Notes under the pieces: model-generated
Told to the model about the DNA's origin: nothing
What the model saw: the letters and a program-made list of their open reading frames with translations, nothing else
Database searches by the model: none
Position numbers and translations under genes: made by a program
Assembly (NCBI RefSeq): GCF_013839425.1
Contig: NZ_JACDNP010000010.1
Location: forward strand, 27,405-91,404
DNA from: Halorhabdus salina
GTDB taxonomy: Archaea > Halobacteriota > Halobacteria > Halobacteriales > Haloarculaceae
DNA length: 64,000 nt
Reading direction: 5' to 3'
Part shown: positions 43,289 through 53,449 of the stretch, one piece after another
Layout: the number at the start of each line of letters is the position of its first letter
Position numbering within the stretch: position 1 is the stretch's first letter

Positions 43289-44572
43289 ATGCCAGCGGAG
43301 CGATCCGGACTCGGCCGACGCCAGTTCGTCAAGGCCGCGGTAGCGGCCGGCGGCGCGGCGGCGCTGAGTGCGTGCCTCGAGCAGACGGCCGAGCCAGTGC
43401 CGACAGGGGTTGAGGACCCTGGAGCGGTGCCCGATCGCCAGCACGCCTGGAACGACCGAATCCGGACCGACGACCATGGCAACGTGCAACTCCCGCGTCA
43501 CCAGGTGTTCCTGTATCTGACGCTGGATCGGACCGGCTCGCCGACCGAGGCCGATCGGGCGACCGTCGAGTCGGCGCTGTCGACGCTGGATCGGGCCTAC
43601 GAGCGCTCGAACGATGGCCTCATCTACTCTGTCGGCTACTCGCCGGCCTACTTCGAACGCTTCGACGCCTCGCTGCCCGAGTCCGTCGACCTGCCGCCGC
43701 CGCGCCGATTATCCCCGTTCGAGGACCCGGCTTTTGACACGCAGGACGCCCTCCTCCACCTCGCCAGCGACCGGGCCGACGTCGTGCTGGAAGCCGACCG
43801 CGCGCTACGGGGCGAGCGTGATCGGGCCAACGGCGTCGCCGTCGAGACACCACTCACCGACGTGTTTTCGGTTGCTGACCGCCGGACTGGCTTTGTCGGT
43901 GAGGGACTCCCAGCCGAGAAACAGGACGTGGACGGAATCCCCGATTCCAAGCCCGTCCCCGAGGCTGCGCCGCTATTCATGGGGTTTGAGGCTGGATTTC
44001 GCGGGAATCAGGCTACTGAGGACTACGTGACGATCGAATCAGGGCCGTTTGCCGGCGGGACGACCAAGCACGTCTCGCGCCTCCGCCAGCGCCTCGATGA
44101 CTGGTATGGCGAACAGAACTTCCCCCAGCGGGTCGCAGAGCTGTTCAGCCCCGTCCACGCTGAGGACGGACTCGTCGAGGGAATTGGGGAGAACTTGGGC
44201 AGCGACAGCGGACTCACGCCCGCGATCATCGAAAACGTTCGCGAGCATGCCGGCGAGTTCGGCCGTGTCGGCCACGCCCAAAAGGCTGCGCGGGCCAATC
44301 GCGACAGCGACGGCAATGTCCGACTCCTCCGGCGTCACTGTGAGTCGACCGACGGCGACGTCGCTGCGTTGCACTTTCCCTCACTCCAACGGGGCATCAC
44401 GGCCTTTGAAGAAGTCCGGCAGTCGATGAACGGGGCCGACCTGACCGACGAGCCGGCGATTCGACAGCGGGTCAACAACGGCATTCTTGAGTACATTTTC
44501 ACCACTCACCGGGGGAACTTTCTCGTCCCACCGCGACGCCATCGGGCGCTCCCGGACGCACACCCGGCGTGA
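43289..44572 (+). CDS. DyP-peroxidase-like exported protein
   Basis: A 427-residue protein with a Tat motif (GRRQFVKAAVAAGGAAALSA, residues 10-28) and the DyP/EfeB ferredoxin-like duplication. The probable haem-proximal His is in GHAQKAAR (His329), followed by 'VRLLRRHCES' and 'LHFPSLQRGITAFEEVRQ'. The DyP hallmark GxxDG reads GFEAG here (232-236), so the distal catalytic Asp is missing. Deferrochelatase or electron-transfer activity is possible, but peroxidase activity is doubtful. It is paired with the P19-like gene upstream. Confidence 0.78.
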   Translation: MPAERSGLGRRQFVKAAVAAGGAAALSACLEQTAEPVPTGVEDPGAVPDRQHAWNDRIRTDDHGNVQLPRHQVFLYLTLDRTGSPTEADRATVESALSTLDRAYERSNDGLIYSVGYSPAYFERFDASLPESVDLPPPRRLSPFEDPAFDTQDALLHLASDRADVVLEADRALRGERDRANGVAVETPLTDVFSVADRRTGFVGEGLPAEKQDVDGIPDSKPVPEAAPLFMGFEAGFRGNQATEDYVTIESGPFAGGTTKHVSRLRQRLDDWYGEQNFPQRVAELFSPVHAEDGLVEGIGENLGSDSGLTPAIIENVREHAGEFGRVGHAQKAARANRDSDGNVRLLRRHCESTDGDVAALHFPSLQRGITAFEEVRQSMNGADLTDEPAIRQRVNNGILEYIFTTHRGNFLVPPRRHRALPDAHPA

Positions 44573-44656
44573 TGCTCTCCGTGCTGAAGGCAACAGTCTC
44601 GACCGATTTCCCCGGTGTCGTAACGTTTACTGGGTGGCCCGCCGGATCGACGTGAT

Positions 44657-45724
44657 ATGCAACGACGCGCTGTCGCGATCTCTGTCGTGCTCTTCCTCGT
44701 CGTCGGCGCCGGGGCCTACGCCTTCATCGGCATCTCGGAGGCCCCGTCGGTGTCGCTGCCGGGCGAGGCACACACTGCCGGCGACACGTTCAGCGTGCAG
44801 GATCGGACGTACGCCGTCGAGAGTGTCGATGGCTCGGGCGATGGCTCCGGTGAACTCGTCTGGACGAACGAGTCGGCCCGCTACACCGAGACACTCGGCA
44901 ACGACACGACGATATCTCCACTTGATCTCCGGTGGGATGGCCAGCACGCCCGCTGGTCGACGACGCTCGAAGACGGCTCGACGATCCCCTACGAAAACGG
45001 CACTTATCGCGTGACGGTCAACACGTCCGCCGACTCGCCGATGGCGATGCTTTCGAACGTCGCGAACGCTTCCGAAAATACGACGGTCGCCGTCGAAGAC
45101 ACGCTCACCTACCGACAGAACGAAACGACCGTCACGGCGATCGACGACGACGGCGTCACCCTGGTCTGGGGCGAATCCTACCGCGTGACTGTACCGAACG
45201 TCACTGAGCCTGACTCGGCAACGTTCGTCCAGGAATTCGACGTCTCGAACCGTCTCGCCCGCGACTCGGCTGTCTACAACGAGACTGTCTCGGTTGATGG
45301 CGTTCGGTCTGTCGTGTTCCGGGCCGACAACGGGACGCTCGCTCTTTCGGACTATCTGCCCGAGCCCGACACCGCCACCCTCGAAGAAGGACAAGAGGTG
45401 TGGTATCAGGGCAACGACGCGACGATCGGGAACGTAACCGGCGATAGCGTTCCGCTGGTCTGGTCGGCCGAACGGACGAACCCGGTCCGGCTCTCAGGGG
45501 CGAGCAACGTCACGCTCAACGACCAACAGTACTTCGTGTACTTCCCGGACGAGTCGTCCGTCAAAATTCTCCCCAGCGAGGATGCCTTCCAGTCCTACCA
45601 GCAACAGCAATCCGAGATCGACTACTACCACGAGCGGATGAACGGACTCTGGGGCGTCGCCATTCTCAGCTTCCTCGCCGCTGTCGCGCTGCTTGCGATG
45701 GCGTACCTACCAAAGAAAGGCTGA
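44657..45724 (+). CDS. Membrane-anchored exported protein, unknown
   Basis: A 355-residue protein with an N-terminal hydrophobic segment (AISVVLFLVVGAGAYAFIG) and a C-terminal one (WGVAILSFLAAVALLAMAYL), so a large Thr/Asn-rich domain lies outside the cell. Numerous NxT/S sequons (for example NETV, NVTG, NGTL) suggest glycosylation. No family is recognised. It follows the DyP-like gene by 84 bp and may belong to the same unit. Confidence 0.75.
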   Translation: MQRRAVAISVVLFLVVGAGAYAFIGISEAPSVSLPGEAHTAGDTFSVQDRTYAVESVDGSGDGSGELVWTNESARYTETLGNDTTISPLDLRWDGQHARWSTTLEDGSTIPYENGTYRVTVNTSADSPMAMLSNVANASENTTVAVEDTLTYRQNETTVTAIDDDGVTLVWGESYRVTVPNVTEPDSATFVQEFDVSNRLARDSAVYNETVSVDGVRSVVFRADNGTLALSDYLPEPDTATLEEGQEVWYQGNDATIGNVTGDSVPLVWSAERTNPVRLSGASNVTLNDQQYFVYFPDESSVKILPSEDAFQSYQQQQSEIDYYHERMNGLWGVAILSFLAAVALLAMAYLPKKG

Positions 45725-45739
45725 TCTCGCCGCTGATTT

Positions 45740-45949
45740 TCACTCGGTCCGGGCGAGCCAGGCAAGGCCGACGCCGATGGCGATCATGCCCGCGACGCCC
45801 AGTAGCTGAATCACCGAGACGAGGGTACTGCCGTTCGTACTCCAGGGTTGGCCCGCCATCGTGCCCAGTCCGACGACGACGAGAAACGCCCCCGTCACGA
45901 TCCCGATCGGCTCCAGTCGATCCGCAAAGCGATCCGTGACGCTGTTCAT
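45740..45949 (-). CDS. Small two-helix membrane protein
   Basis: A 69-residue protein with two hydrophobic segments (IGIVTGAFLVVVGLGTMAG and SVIQLLGVAGMIAIGVGLAWL), starting MNSVTDRFADRLEP at 45949. The longer frame to 45982 adds a poorly matched N-terminus. I do not know its function. It is convergent with the exported protein gene at 44657-45724. Confidence 0.7.
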   Translation of the reverse strand: MNSVTDRFADRLEPIGIVTGAFLVVVGLGTMAGQPWSTNGSTLVSVIQLLGVAGMIAIGVGLAWLARTE

Positions 45950-47109
45950 ACCCGACCTGTGGGCCTCCCGGTGGTAAATCAACCGGTTCGGCCACGGACG
46001 CGTTCGCTGGTCTCTGACCGAAAAGGCTGCCCAGAACCAGCGTTCTTCCGGGCGTTCGGAGGCGACATGTTCGAGCAGGTCTCGGGCGTCGTGTACGCGC
46101 CCTCGATCTTTCAGCTGTCACTCCTGCCTTCGTCGTCGGCGATCCGGTCGACATCGGTCGGATATCGACTATCGGCAGTCCTCGATGGCTCGGTAGTACG
46201 TTCCCATGCGTCAATCGAGCAAGTACGGGCCGTCCAGAAACGCCATGCCCGCGATACAGTCGGCCGGGGCTAAAGCGTCCACTCCACGATGGGGCGCCGG
46301 CTTACGGCTCGCGAGCCCTCACGAGGAGGATCTGTCTGGCTCTCCACCCGCCACTCCCGTCGTTCAATATAGCTGATTTTGGTTTATGGGCTACTGACGT
46401 CCTCCCACGGTCGGTGACGAGTTGCATCGAGTGCTCGCGGCTGGGCCGGCTGTTTCTGTCCTGTAGAGGTGCTGCGGCGTACTGGTCCATCGGCACTCCC
46501 AGAGTTACTCAATGGTATCGTGCCCGGATAGCGGATTCGAGACGATCGAGAGCAGTCAGAGCGGCCTCGCCAGTTTCGGCCCCCGACTCGGCACACTTCG
46601 GGCGCTTCCTGGCCTGTTGTGTGTATTCCATGTGAACCTGCTTTCCCGACGGTCGCCTCGATCCCGGTTTCACTACTCCCTGCTCGGCTTACTCGAGTTT
46701 ACGGAAAGGTTAGCGTTACCGGCCCACACCGTGACAGCGGCACCGTCACGCGTGGTTCGCCCTCTCATTTCACCAGAAGGCAGACTATTTTGGTCGCCTG
46801 AAAATCTTTGATTTCCCAGTCCACCAGAATTCAGTTGTTTTGAAAGCAGAACCAGGCTATGGACCTACGTCTCTGACCAATCTCTCTAGTAGCGGGCACA
46901 AACTGTCTCGTCGGGATTCGGTTCGAAGTTGGAGCCTCGGCAGAAAGAGGAGTGAATCCGTAGTAAACTACATTTCGATATATGGATGCTGAGCGACGAC
47001 AGAAGCGCACTGTCACAGGGTCGAAAAAGCTCACAATCGCTATGCGGTAGCGGTACTGTAGGCTGTCGGCTAGAAGGCCAGGAGCAGGAGATTGGCAGAA
47101 CTGGCTCAG
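45950..47109. other. Gene-poor region of about 1.16 kb
   Basis: No coding frame here has haloarchaeal codon use or a recognisable product. Short frames occur on both strands, for example one of 40 codons on the minus strand ending at 46512, but none is convincing. The stretch 46690-47060 is noticeably AT-richer than its flanks. No tRNA, repeat array or terminal inverted repeats were found. Confidence 0.45.
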
Positions 47110-49245
47110 CTACACCCGATCGCCGACGATTTCGACGAGGTCGTCGACCGGGACGTTCTCTTCGTCGCCGCTCGCCATGTCGCGCAGCGTCACCTCGTCG
47201 TTTTCGAGGTCGCGTTCGCCGACGACGATGGCGTAGGTGGCGTTGATTCCGTCCGCGTAGCCGAACTGGCTGCCGAGGTTCCGGTCGGCCAGGTCCGTTT
47301 CGACCGTCAGCCCTTCGGCCCGAAGGTCGGTTGCGAGTTCGACTCCGACGTCTCTGACGCTCTCGGAGACGGTGGCAACGTAGACGTCGGTCGAAACGGT
47401 CTCTTCCGACCAGACCCCTTCCCGTTTCAGGAGTTCTCGAGTCGTCGAGTACCCGAAGGCGAACCCGACGGCGGGGACGTCCTGGTCGCCGAACAATCCG
47501 ACGAGCTCGTCGTAGCGACCGCCGCCAAAGAGCGCCCGCAACTCGCCCCGCGTGTCGAAGGCCTCGAAGACCAACCCGGTGTAGTAAGCGAGTCCGCGGA
47601 CGATCGAGAGGTCGAGGTTGCACATCTGGGCGACGTCGTAGGCATCGAGGTGATCGGCCAGCGACGCCATTCGGTCGACGGCGGTTTGGGCGGCCGGATC
47701 GTCGGGAGCGATCGCTTCGAGTTCGTCGATCGCTTCGGTTATCGGCCCGCTGATGTCCGTCAGGTCGTCGACCAGTTCGGCCTGCTCGGCCGACAGGCCG
47801 CTCTCGGTCAGGGCCGTCCGGAACTCCGCTTCTTCGAGTTTCTCCTTGTCGTCGATGACTTCCATCGTCGCCTGGGTGTTCTCTACGCCCTCGGCCTGGA
47901 GAATTGACTCCAAGAGGTTGCGATCGTTGATGAGGAACTCCACGCTGTCTTCGACGCCGAGTTTCTGGTAGATCGTCGCCCCGCAGGCGATCACTTCGGC
48001 GTCGGCGGCGACCGATTCGATGCCGAAGATGTCGATGTCTGTCTGGAAGAACTCACGGTCCCGGCCCTTCTGGACGTTCTCGTAGCGCCAGCGTTTCGAG
48101 GTGTCGACCCACTTGATCGGCGTCGAGAGATCCTTGCGCTGTTGGACGATCCGTGCCCTGGTGGGCGTCTGTTCGGGCGTCAGTGTCACCTCCCGACCGC
48201 CCCGATCCTCGAAGCTGTAGGTCTGTTCGAGGAGTTCCTCGCCGGACTTGACCCGGTACAGTTCCGTCCGCTCGACTGCGGGCGTGTTGATTTCCCTGAA
48301 CCCGAACTCACGGGCCGTCTGTTCGACGACGTCGATCAGCGCCCGCCAGGCGGAAAACTCCCCGGGCAGGCGATCGTACATTCCTTTCAGACTCGTTGTT
48401 TCGACCATGGTTTGCTGGGTCTCCGTTTCGAAAATACCGAGGCGGCTCTGTGCGCCCTCGATCGGTTCGATCGCGAGGCCGAACTCCCTGGCTGTCCCGC
48501 CGGTGACGAACATGTAAATGCCCGCGACGCCGGGTTTAGCGTCGGCCAGAACCTGTTCCTCGTCGGTGAAGTCGATGTCGCTCTTGTGTGCGTACTCGTC
48601 GTAGGTGTACAGCGGCGACTCCTCGTCCCAGACGACGCGGGCCAGCGCGGCTCCGAGTCGCCGGAAGGATTCGGGGACGAGAACGGCCTCGGGGCGCTCG
48701 GGAATCTCGTCATCGCCAGACATCGCCGCCCAGGTCACGTCGCTCCCAGTTGCGCCCGTCCGCTGATAGCCGCGGTCGGCCAGCACGGCTTCGACGGCTG
48801 ATTCGAATCCCACGCTCACGTCGACGTCTTCGTAGCCAAGTAGCTCCTCGAGTATGGCGTCGTAGCCCGCGTAAAACCGGCTCGCACCTTGCTCCCAGGC
48901 GTCACGTGGCGATTCGTACCCCTCGATTCGGCGATCGGTGAATTCGATTTTCTCTAAGACCGGGCGGGGATTGAGTCGCCCGAAGTGTTTGAACCCGATC
49001 CGGAAGGTCCCCATCTGATCGGTGTAGCCGGTGTCCGGGTCCCCAGTGTCGTTGATCGCGTTCAACCGATCGATCTGGGCCTGTAACTCCTCGAAGCCTT
49101 CGCCCGTCTTGGCGGCTCGTTTGCCTTTGCCATTGATGAGTGAGCGGATCCACTCAAGATCGTAGCCTTCGCCGTCGAGTTCGATCGACAGTGCGGCCCC
49201 GGCGTTGCGTCCCTTTTCGGGGACCAGCACTCGCTCACCAGCCAT
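47110..49245 (-). CDS. hisS: Histidine--tRNA ligase with a 279-residue N-terminal extension
   Basis: A 711-residue protein. Residues 280-711 (from MVETTSLKGMYDRLPGEF, codon at 48408) are a full-length 432-residue HisRS: class II motif 1 region, 'LTPEQTPTRARIV', motif 2 'RYENVQKGRDREFFQ', 'RGLAYYTGLVFEAFD', 'GGGRYDELVGLFG' and the anticodon-binding domain. Residues 1-279 form an acidic alpha/beta region in the same open frame that I do not recognise. Either the protein is a true fusion or an internal start at 48408 also makes the enzyme alone. The likely promoter is the ATATATAT stretch near 49359. Confidence 0.88.
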   Translation of the reverse strand: MAGERVLVPEKGRNAGAALSIELDGEGYDLEWIRSLINGKGKRAAKTGEGFEELQAQIDRLNAINDTGDPDTGYTDQMGTFRIGFKHFGRLNPRPVLEKIEFTDRRIEGYESPRDAWEQGASRFYAGYDAILEELLGYEDVDVSVGFESAVEAVLADRGYQRTGATGSDVTWAAMSGDDEIPERPEAVLVPESFRRLGAALARVVWDEESPLYTYDEYAHKSDIDFTDEEQVLADAKPGVAGIYMFVTGGTAREFGLAIEPIEGAQSRLGIFETETQQTMVETTSLKGMYDRLPGEFSAWRALIDVVEQTAREFGFREINTPAVERTELYRVKSGEELLEQTYSFEDRGGREVTLTPEQTPTRARIVQQRKDLSTPIKWVDTSKRWRYENVQKGRDREFFQTDIDIFGIESVAADAEVIACGATIYQKLGVEDSVEFLINDRNLLESILQAEGVENTQATMEVIDDKEKLEEAEFRTALTESGLSAEQAELVDDLTDISGPITEAIDELEAIAPDDPAAQTAVDRMASLADHLDAYDVAQMCNLDLSIVRGLAYYTGLVFEAFDTRGELRALFGGGRYDELVGLFGDQDVPAVGFAFGYSTTRELLKREGVWSEETVSTDVYVATVSESVRDVGVELATDLRAEGLTVETDLADRNLGSQFGYADGINATYAIVVGERDLENDEVTLRDMASGDEENVPVDDLVEIVGDRV

Positions 49246-49392
49246 CGCAATCCACCTCGTGGCTGGGTGCTGATCGAACGACTATCGAGAACTTAGCGGA
49301 GATGAACACACTCACCGACGATACGCACCATCACGACTGTCTCTGAACGCTCGGTCCCGAAATATATATCGGTTGGTGCTGATCGAGGCCGC

Positions 49393-50145
49393 TCAGGGCT
49401 GGTCGTCGGCGTCGCTCGCCTCAGGGTCGGCCGCCGGTTCGCGCTGGACGACGAGCACCGGTCCGAGGAACCGCTCGGCGACCTGGTCGGCTGGCATCCC
49501 GAAGACGAACGTCGATAACGACGAGTCGGATTCACCCATGACGACGACATCGTAGGTTTCTGCGAGATCCGCAATCGCGTCGACCGGCTTCACGTCCCGG
49601 TCGGTCCTGGTATCGACGTGATCCGTGTCGAAGCCGTTCTCGTCCATGCGGTCGATCACCCCGTCCAACAGCACCTCGACGTCGGCGTCACTCTCGTCCT
49701 CGCTTGTCACGTGATACAGCGTCACGTCGATCCCGCGGTCGGCGAACAGGCCGCCCACTACGCGGGCTAGTCGGTCGAGGCCGACCGTCCCGCGGACAGC
49801 CACGAGGACATCCTCGACCGCGGCAAGCGCTCGGGGAACGAGGGCGGCGAGACAGTCGTACTCGGCGATCTGGCGATCGATCGTCTGCTGAGCGTCGTGG
49901 GTGAACACGAGGCGCTGATCGACGGTCGCTCCGGCATCGACCAGCAGTTCCTCGTAGGCGTCGAGACGCGAGAGGGCCTGGTCCTCGAACTGCATCCGGG
50001 CCTGGCCGGGCGCGGTTTGCTCCGGGATGACGTGGTATCCCAGCAGGACGACGTGGGCCTTTGCAAGCAACTCGGTGGTCCCTTCGGGAAGCGATTCGTC
50101 TTCGAGTACTCGAATGGGGACGAGTACGCTCGGTCTCTCGGTCAT
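49393..50145 (-). CDS. Universal stress protein (tandem UspA domains)
   Basis: A 250-residue protein made of two UspA-like halves. The second half carries the ATP-type loop 'VVVMGESDSSLSTFVFGMPADQVAERFLGPVLVVQ' (ends VVMGES and VLVVQ; the usual GxxGxxxxxxxGS is replaced by GESDSSLSTFVFG). The ATG at 50145 lies one base after the permease stop; the alternative GTG at 50157 would overlap it. It is the second gene of the permease operon, a pairing seen often in haloarchaea. Confidence 0.88.
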   Translation of the reverse strand: MTERPSVLVPIRVLEDESLPEGTTELLAKAHVVLLGYHVIPEQTAPGQARMQFEDQALSRLDAYEELLVDAGATVDQRLVFTHDAQQTIDRQIAEYDCLAALVPRALAAVEDVLVAVRGTVGLDRLARVVGGLFADRGIDVTLYHVTSEDESDADVEVLLDGVIDRMDENGFDTDHVDTRTDRDVKPVDAIADLAETYDVVVMGESDSSLSTFVFGMPADQVAERFLGPVLVVQREPAADPEASDADDQP

Positions 50146-50146
50146 G

Positions 50147-51586
50147 TTAGATGTCACCTTTGAGTCGGATGTCTGGGGCGTAGTAGCGATACCAACCGTA
50201 GGACAGCGCCATGATCACGATCCCGATGACGATCGAGGCGCCGTTCATGAACGGGATCAACGCGATGCTGGCGACGGCACCGATCGCCGGCAACGCTGGC
50301 GCGCCTGGCATCCGGAAGTCCGGCTCGTACCAGTCTGGATCCCGACGGCGCAACACGAGCAGGGCGACACAGATCAGTGCGTACATCACCAGGTGGAGGA
50401 ACGATGCCACCTCCGCGAGGATCTCGACGCTGTCGGTCGCGACGAGCACGAGAATGGGGCCACCGGCCATCGCCAGGGCGACGTGTGGCGTGCCGTACTT
50501 CAGGTTGATCTCACTGGCTTTCCGCGGCAGCAGGGCGTCACGGCTCAGCGCGTAGATCGACCGCGAAGCGCTCAGGATCGAGGCGTTCGCCGAGGAAAAC
50601 GTCGCCAGCAGGCCGGCGACGAGAATCAGCACGGCACCGGGCAACCCCAACAGGTCCCGGCCAACATTGACCATCGCGGTCTCGCCGAACTGGCCGAGTC
50701 GATCCGCGCCGAAGGTCGACGTGGCGACGAGAATCGTCACCGCGTAGAAGACGGTCACGATGATAACCGATCCGATCATCGCTAGTGGCAAGTTTCGACT
50801 CGGCTGCTTGATCTCGCCCGCGACGGTCGCCACCTGGGCGAACCCGAGATAGGACGTAAACACGAGCGCGGCCGTCGAGAGCACCGGGAAGTAGCCTTTC
50901 GAGAAGAACGTGTCGGGAACGGACTGGCGACCGAACACGCCCAGTGCGTCGAGGACGCCGAAGGTGAGGACACCAGTCAAAATCACGAGCAAGATGACGA
51001 CGATGCCGTTCTGGAGCGCTGCCGTCCGCTCGGTGCCGCCGACGCTGAGCGCAGTCAGTGCGGCTCCGGCGATCAGCCCGAGCACTACGTGAGGCGGAAT
51101 TGGTCCGAGAGTGAGGGCAACTCCAATCTCATCGAGGACGGCGACGACGTAGTGGCCCAGTCCAACGAGGTAAAACGCCGCGGCGAAGACCAACCCGAGC
51201 CACAGGCCGAGCCCGACGATCGCGCCGCCGGCCGTCCCCAGGCTGCGGGAGATGAAGTAGTACCCACCCCCGCTGCGGGGCATCGCCGTCGCGAGTTCCG
51301 AGGCTGGCAGGGCGACCAGCAGCGCGATCACACCACCGATCGCGAAGGATAGCGCCGCCGCCGGGCCAGCCTGGTAGGCTGCGAGGCCGGGAAAGACGAA
51401 GATTCCCGCCCCGATCATCGTGCCGATACCGATCGCCAGCCCACCGACGAGCCCGATCGTCCGCTCCAGTTCGACACCTTCGTCGTGCGTCGTCGTCTCC
51501 TCGGTGACCGTTTCCGGTTCGGGTTCCGGTCGTTCCCCCTCGATGTTTTGGCCGGTCCCTTCGCCGGTCTCTGAGGAATCCGCCAT
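50147..51586 (-). CDS. APC-superfamily amino acid permease
   Basis: A 479-residue permease with an acidic 45-residue N-terminal tail and 12 predicted membrane segments. The first helices contain '[22 protein letters not shown]', the APC hallmark (key GxGxMIGAGIF), and later '[24 protein letters not shown]'. The substrate is an amino acid or amine; the sequence does not say which. The start MADSSETG at 51586 is used, as the upstream frame is Arg-rich. The partner UspA-domain protein probably regulates it. Confidence 0.9.
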   Translation of the reverse strand: MADSSETGEGTGQNIEGERPEPEPETVTEETTTHDEGVELERTIGLVGGLAIGIGTMIGAGIFVFPGLAAYQAGPAAALSFAIGGVIALLVALPASELATAMPRSGGGYYFISRSLGTAGGAIVGLGLWLGLVFAAAFYLVGLGHYVVAVLDEIGVALTLGPIPPHVVLGLIAGAALTALSVGGTERTAALQNGIVVILLVILTGVLTFGVLDALGVFGRQSVPDTFFSKGYFPVLSTAALVFTSYLGFAQVATVAGEIKQPSRNLPLAMIGSVIIVTVFYAVTILVATSTFGADRLGQFGETAMVNVGRDLLGLPGAVLILVAGLLATFSSANASILSASRSIYALSRDALLPRKASEINLKYGTPHVALAMAGGPILVLVATDSVEILAEVASFLHLVMYALICVALLVLRRRDPDWYEPDFRMPGAPALPAIGAVASIALIPFMNGASIVIGIVIMALSYGWYRYYAPDIRLKGDI

Positions 51587-51775
51587 ACTGTGTGTGGTAT
51601 TAGCTGACACATAGTTCCACCGACGGGGTATATGACTGACGTGTCTCTTAGGGCCCCGGGATCGACAAGGCACCGCAACTTGTTAACATAAACCGAACGA
51701 ACGATCGTCCAATGGCATCCCAATCGTGGTCAAGCGTCTCTCGTGAGGCCGCCGCTTGCGGGAGGTCGTCTTGAA

Positions 51776-52968
51776 ATGGCACTCACGTTCTGGGCGCTGG
51801 CAGTGCTTGCGACGCTGACCTGTATCGGGATGGCCTGGGCGCTGGGGGCAAACTCGAATTCGCCGCCGTTCGCGCCGGCGATCGGGGCCAACGCCATCTC
51901 GACGATGCGGGCGGCGTTTCTGATTGGGATCCTCGCGGCCATGGGTGCACTCCTGCAGGGCGGCTCGATCTCGGAAACCGTCGGCAGGGAGCTCATTTTG
52001 AACACGCAGATCACGCCGCTGGCCGCGACGGCCGGACTCCTCACAGCGGCGGCGTTCATGGCCTTCGGTGTTCGGACAGGCTATCCGGTGCCGGCCGCGT
52101 TCGCGACAACTGGCGCGATGGTCGGTGTCGGGCTGTCGCTGGGTGGCGATCCGGCCCTCGCCAAGTATCAGGAACTCGCGCTATTCTGGCTGCTCGTCCC
52201 GCCCGTCTCGGGTGGACTCGCGTTCGAGACCGCGACGATCCTTCGCCGAGACGACATCCCCGAGACGGTCGGTGTCCCGCTGTTGGCCGCCATCGTGTCG
52301 GGCATTATCGCGAACGTCGAACTCGGGATAGTGCCGTCTCCGGCGGGGCGACCCAGAATTCGGTCGCCGGGTTCGCGACCATGCTGGTCGACCTCCCGTC
52401 CCCGCTTGTCCGGGGCGTCGCCACCGTGGCCTTTGCCGTCCTCGGATTTCTCGTGATCCGTCGGCGGACCCAGGCGTCGGTCCAACGGGGCATCCGGACC
52501 TTTCTGGTGGCGCTTGGCAGCGTCGTGGCCTTTTCCTCGGGCGGGAGCCAGGTCGGGTTGGCGACCGGGCCCCTGGAATCGCTGTTCGTCACCGAACTCG
52601 GGCTACCGACGATCGCGCTGCTCTCGATCGGTGGTGCCGGGATTCTCGCCGGTGCCTGGATGGGTGCCCCACGGCTGCTCCAGGCCACCTCCCGGGAGTA
52701 CGCCCAGTTGGGTGAGCGGCGCTCCATCGCTGCCCTCGTCCCTGGGTTCATCATCGCCCAGTTAGCCATCGCGCTGGGCATCCCGATCTCGTTCAACAAC
52801 ATCATCATCTCGGGCGTGATCGGCGGCGGCCTGGCTGCGGGATCGGCCGGCGTTTCCCGCCGGAAGATCGGCGTCACCGTCAGTTTCTGGCTCATCACGC
52901 TGGCCTCCTCTGTCGGTGTCGGCTACGGCATCTACTGGGTGTTTTCGACGGCGCTCGGGATGCAGTGA
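51776..52968 (+). pseudogene. Second Pit-family phosphate transporter, disrupted by a frameshift
   Basis: Two frames together encode a Pit permease like that at 37162-38346. The first runs from ATG 51776 (GGAGGT at 51761-51766 as ribosome site) through 'FAPAIGANAISTMRA' to 'GIIANVELGI'; the second carries the rest, 'SGGATQNSVAGFATMLVDL' up to 'IPISFNNIIISGVIGGG' and the end at 52968. The frames switch between about 52318 and 52345, consistent with one lost base. The second part has normal codon use, so the break is recent or a sequencing error. Confidence 0.85.
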
Positions 52969-52979
52969 ACTCGAGCGAG

Positions 52980-53444
52980 CTACAACCTGTCGAGTTGTCC
53001 GTACTCGTCCAACCGCAACGAGTAGCCCGTCTTCGCGTCTGGATCGAATCCACACTGCTCGTAAAAGTCGTGAACGCGGGGTTCAGATCGTCCGGTCTGC
53101 AACAGCACTTTGTAGCAATCTGCTTCGTGCGCCCGGCTGATCGCCGCCTCGACGCACCGGGTCCCGAAGCCCTCTCCGCGCCAGTCTTCGTGGGTCACGA
53201 CGTATTCGATCACGCCAAACGGTTGCCCGCCGTGGGTCACCGACGGGATAATCGAGAGCTGGCACGTCGAGACGAGTTGGCCCTCGTGTTCGACGCCGAG
53301 GAGGACCGTCGAGTCGTCGGCCTGGAGCGTCTCCCAGGCCGCCTCGACCGCGGCCGTCCGCTGCTGGGGCTCTTCGAAGAGCATCCCGTACAGATCCGGC
53401 ACCTCGTCGCGTTCGTCCGGCCGGACGGGTCTGGTCGTCGCCAT
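52980..53444 (-). CDS. GNAT-family N-acetyltransferase
   Basis: A 154-residue acetyltransferase. The acetyl-CoA loop is in 'VVTHEDWRGEGFGTRCVEAAISRA' (Arg-x2-GxG/A type: R-G-E-G-F-G-T), and the C-terminal 'VHDFYEQCGFDPDAKTGYSLRL' is typical. The substrate is unknown. It follows the hef gene by five bases on the same strand, so the two are co-transcribed. Confidence 0.9.
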   Translation of the reverse strand: MATTRPVRPDERDEVPDLYGMLFEEPQQRTAAVEAAWETLQADDSTVLLGVEHEGQLVSTCQLSIIPSVTHGGQPFGVIEYVVTHEDWRGEGFGTRCVEAAISRAHEADCYKVLLQTGRSEPRVHDFYEQCGFDPDAKTGYSLRLDEYGQLDRL

Positions 53445-53449
53445 CCCAC

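Noticed and set aside
45848..46273. 141-codon plus-strand frame downstream of the small membrane protein
   Set aside because: It starts antisense to the gene at 45740-45949 and has mixed composition without any recognisable domain.
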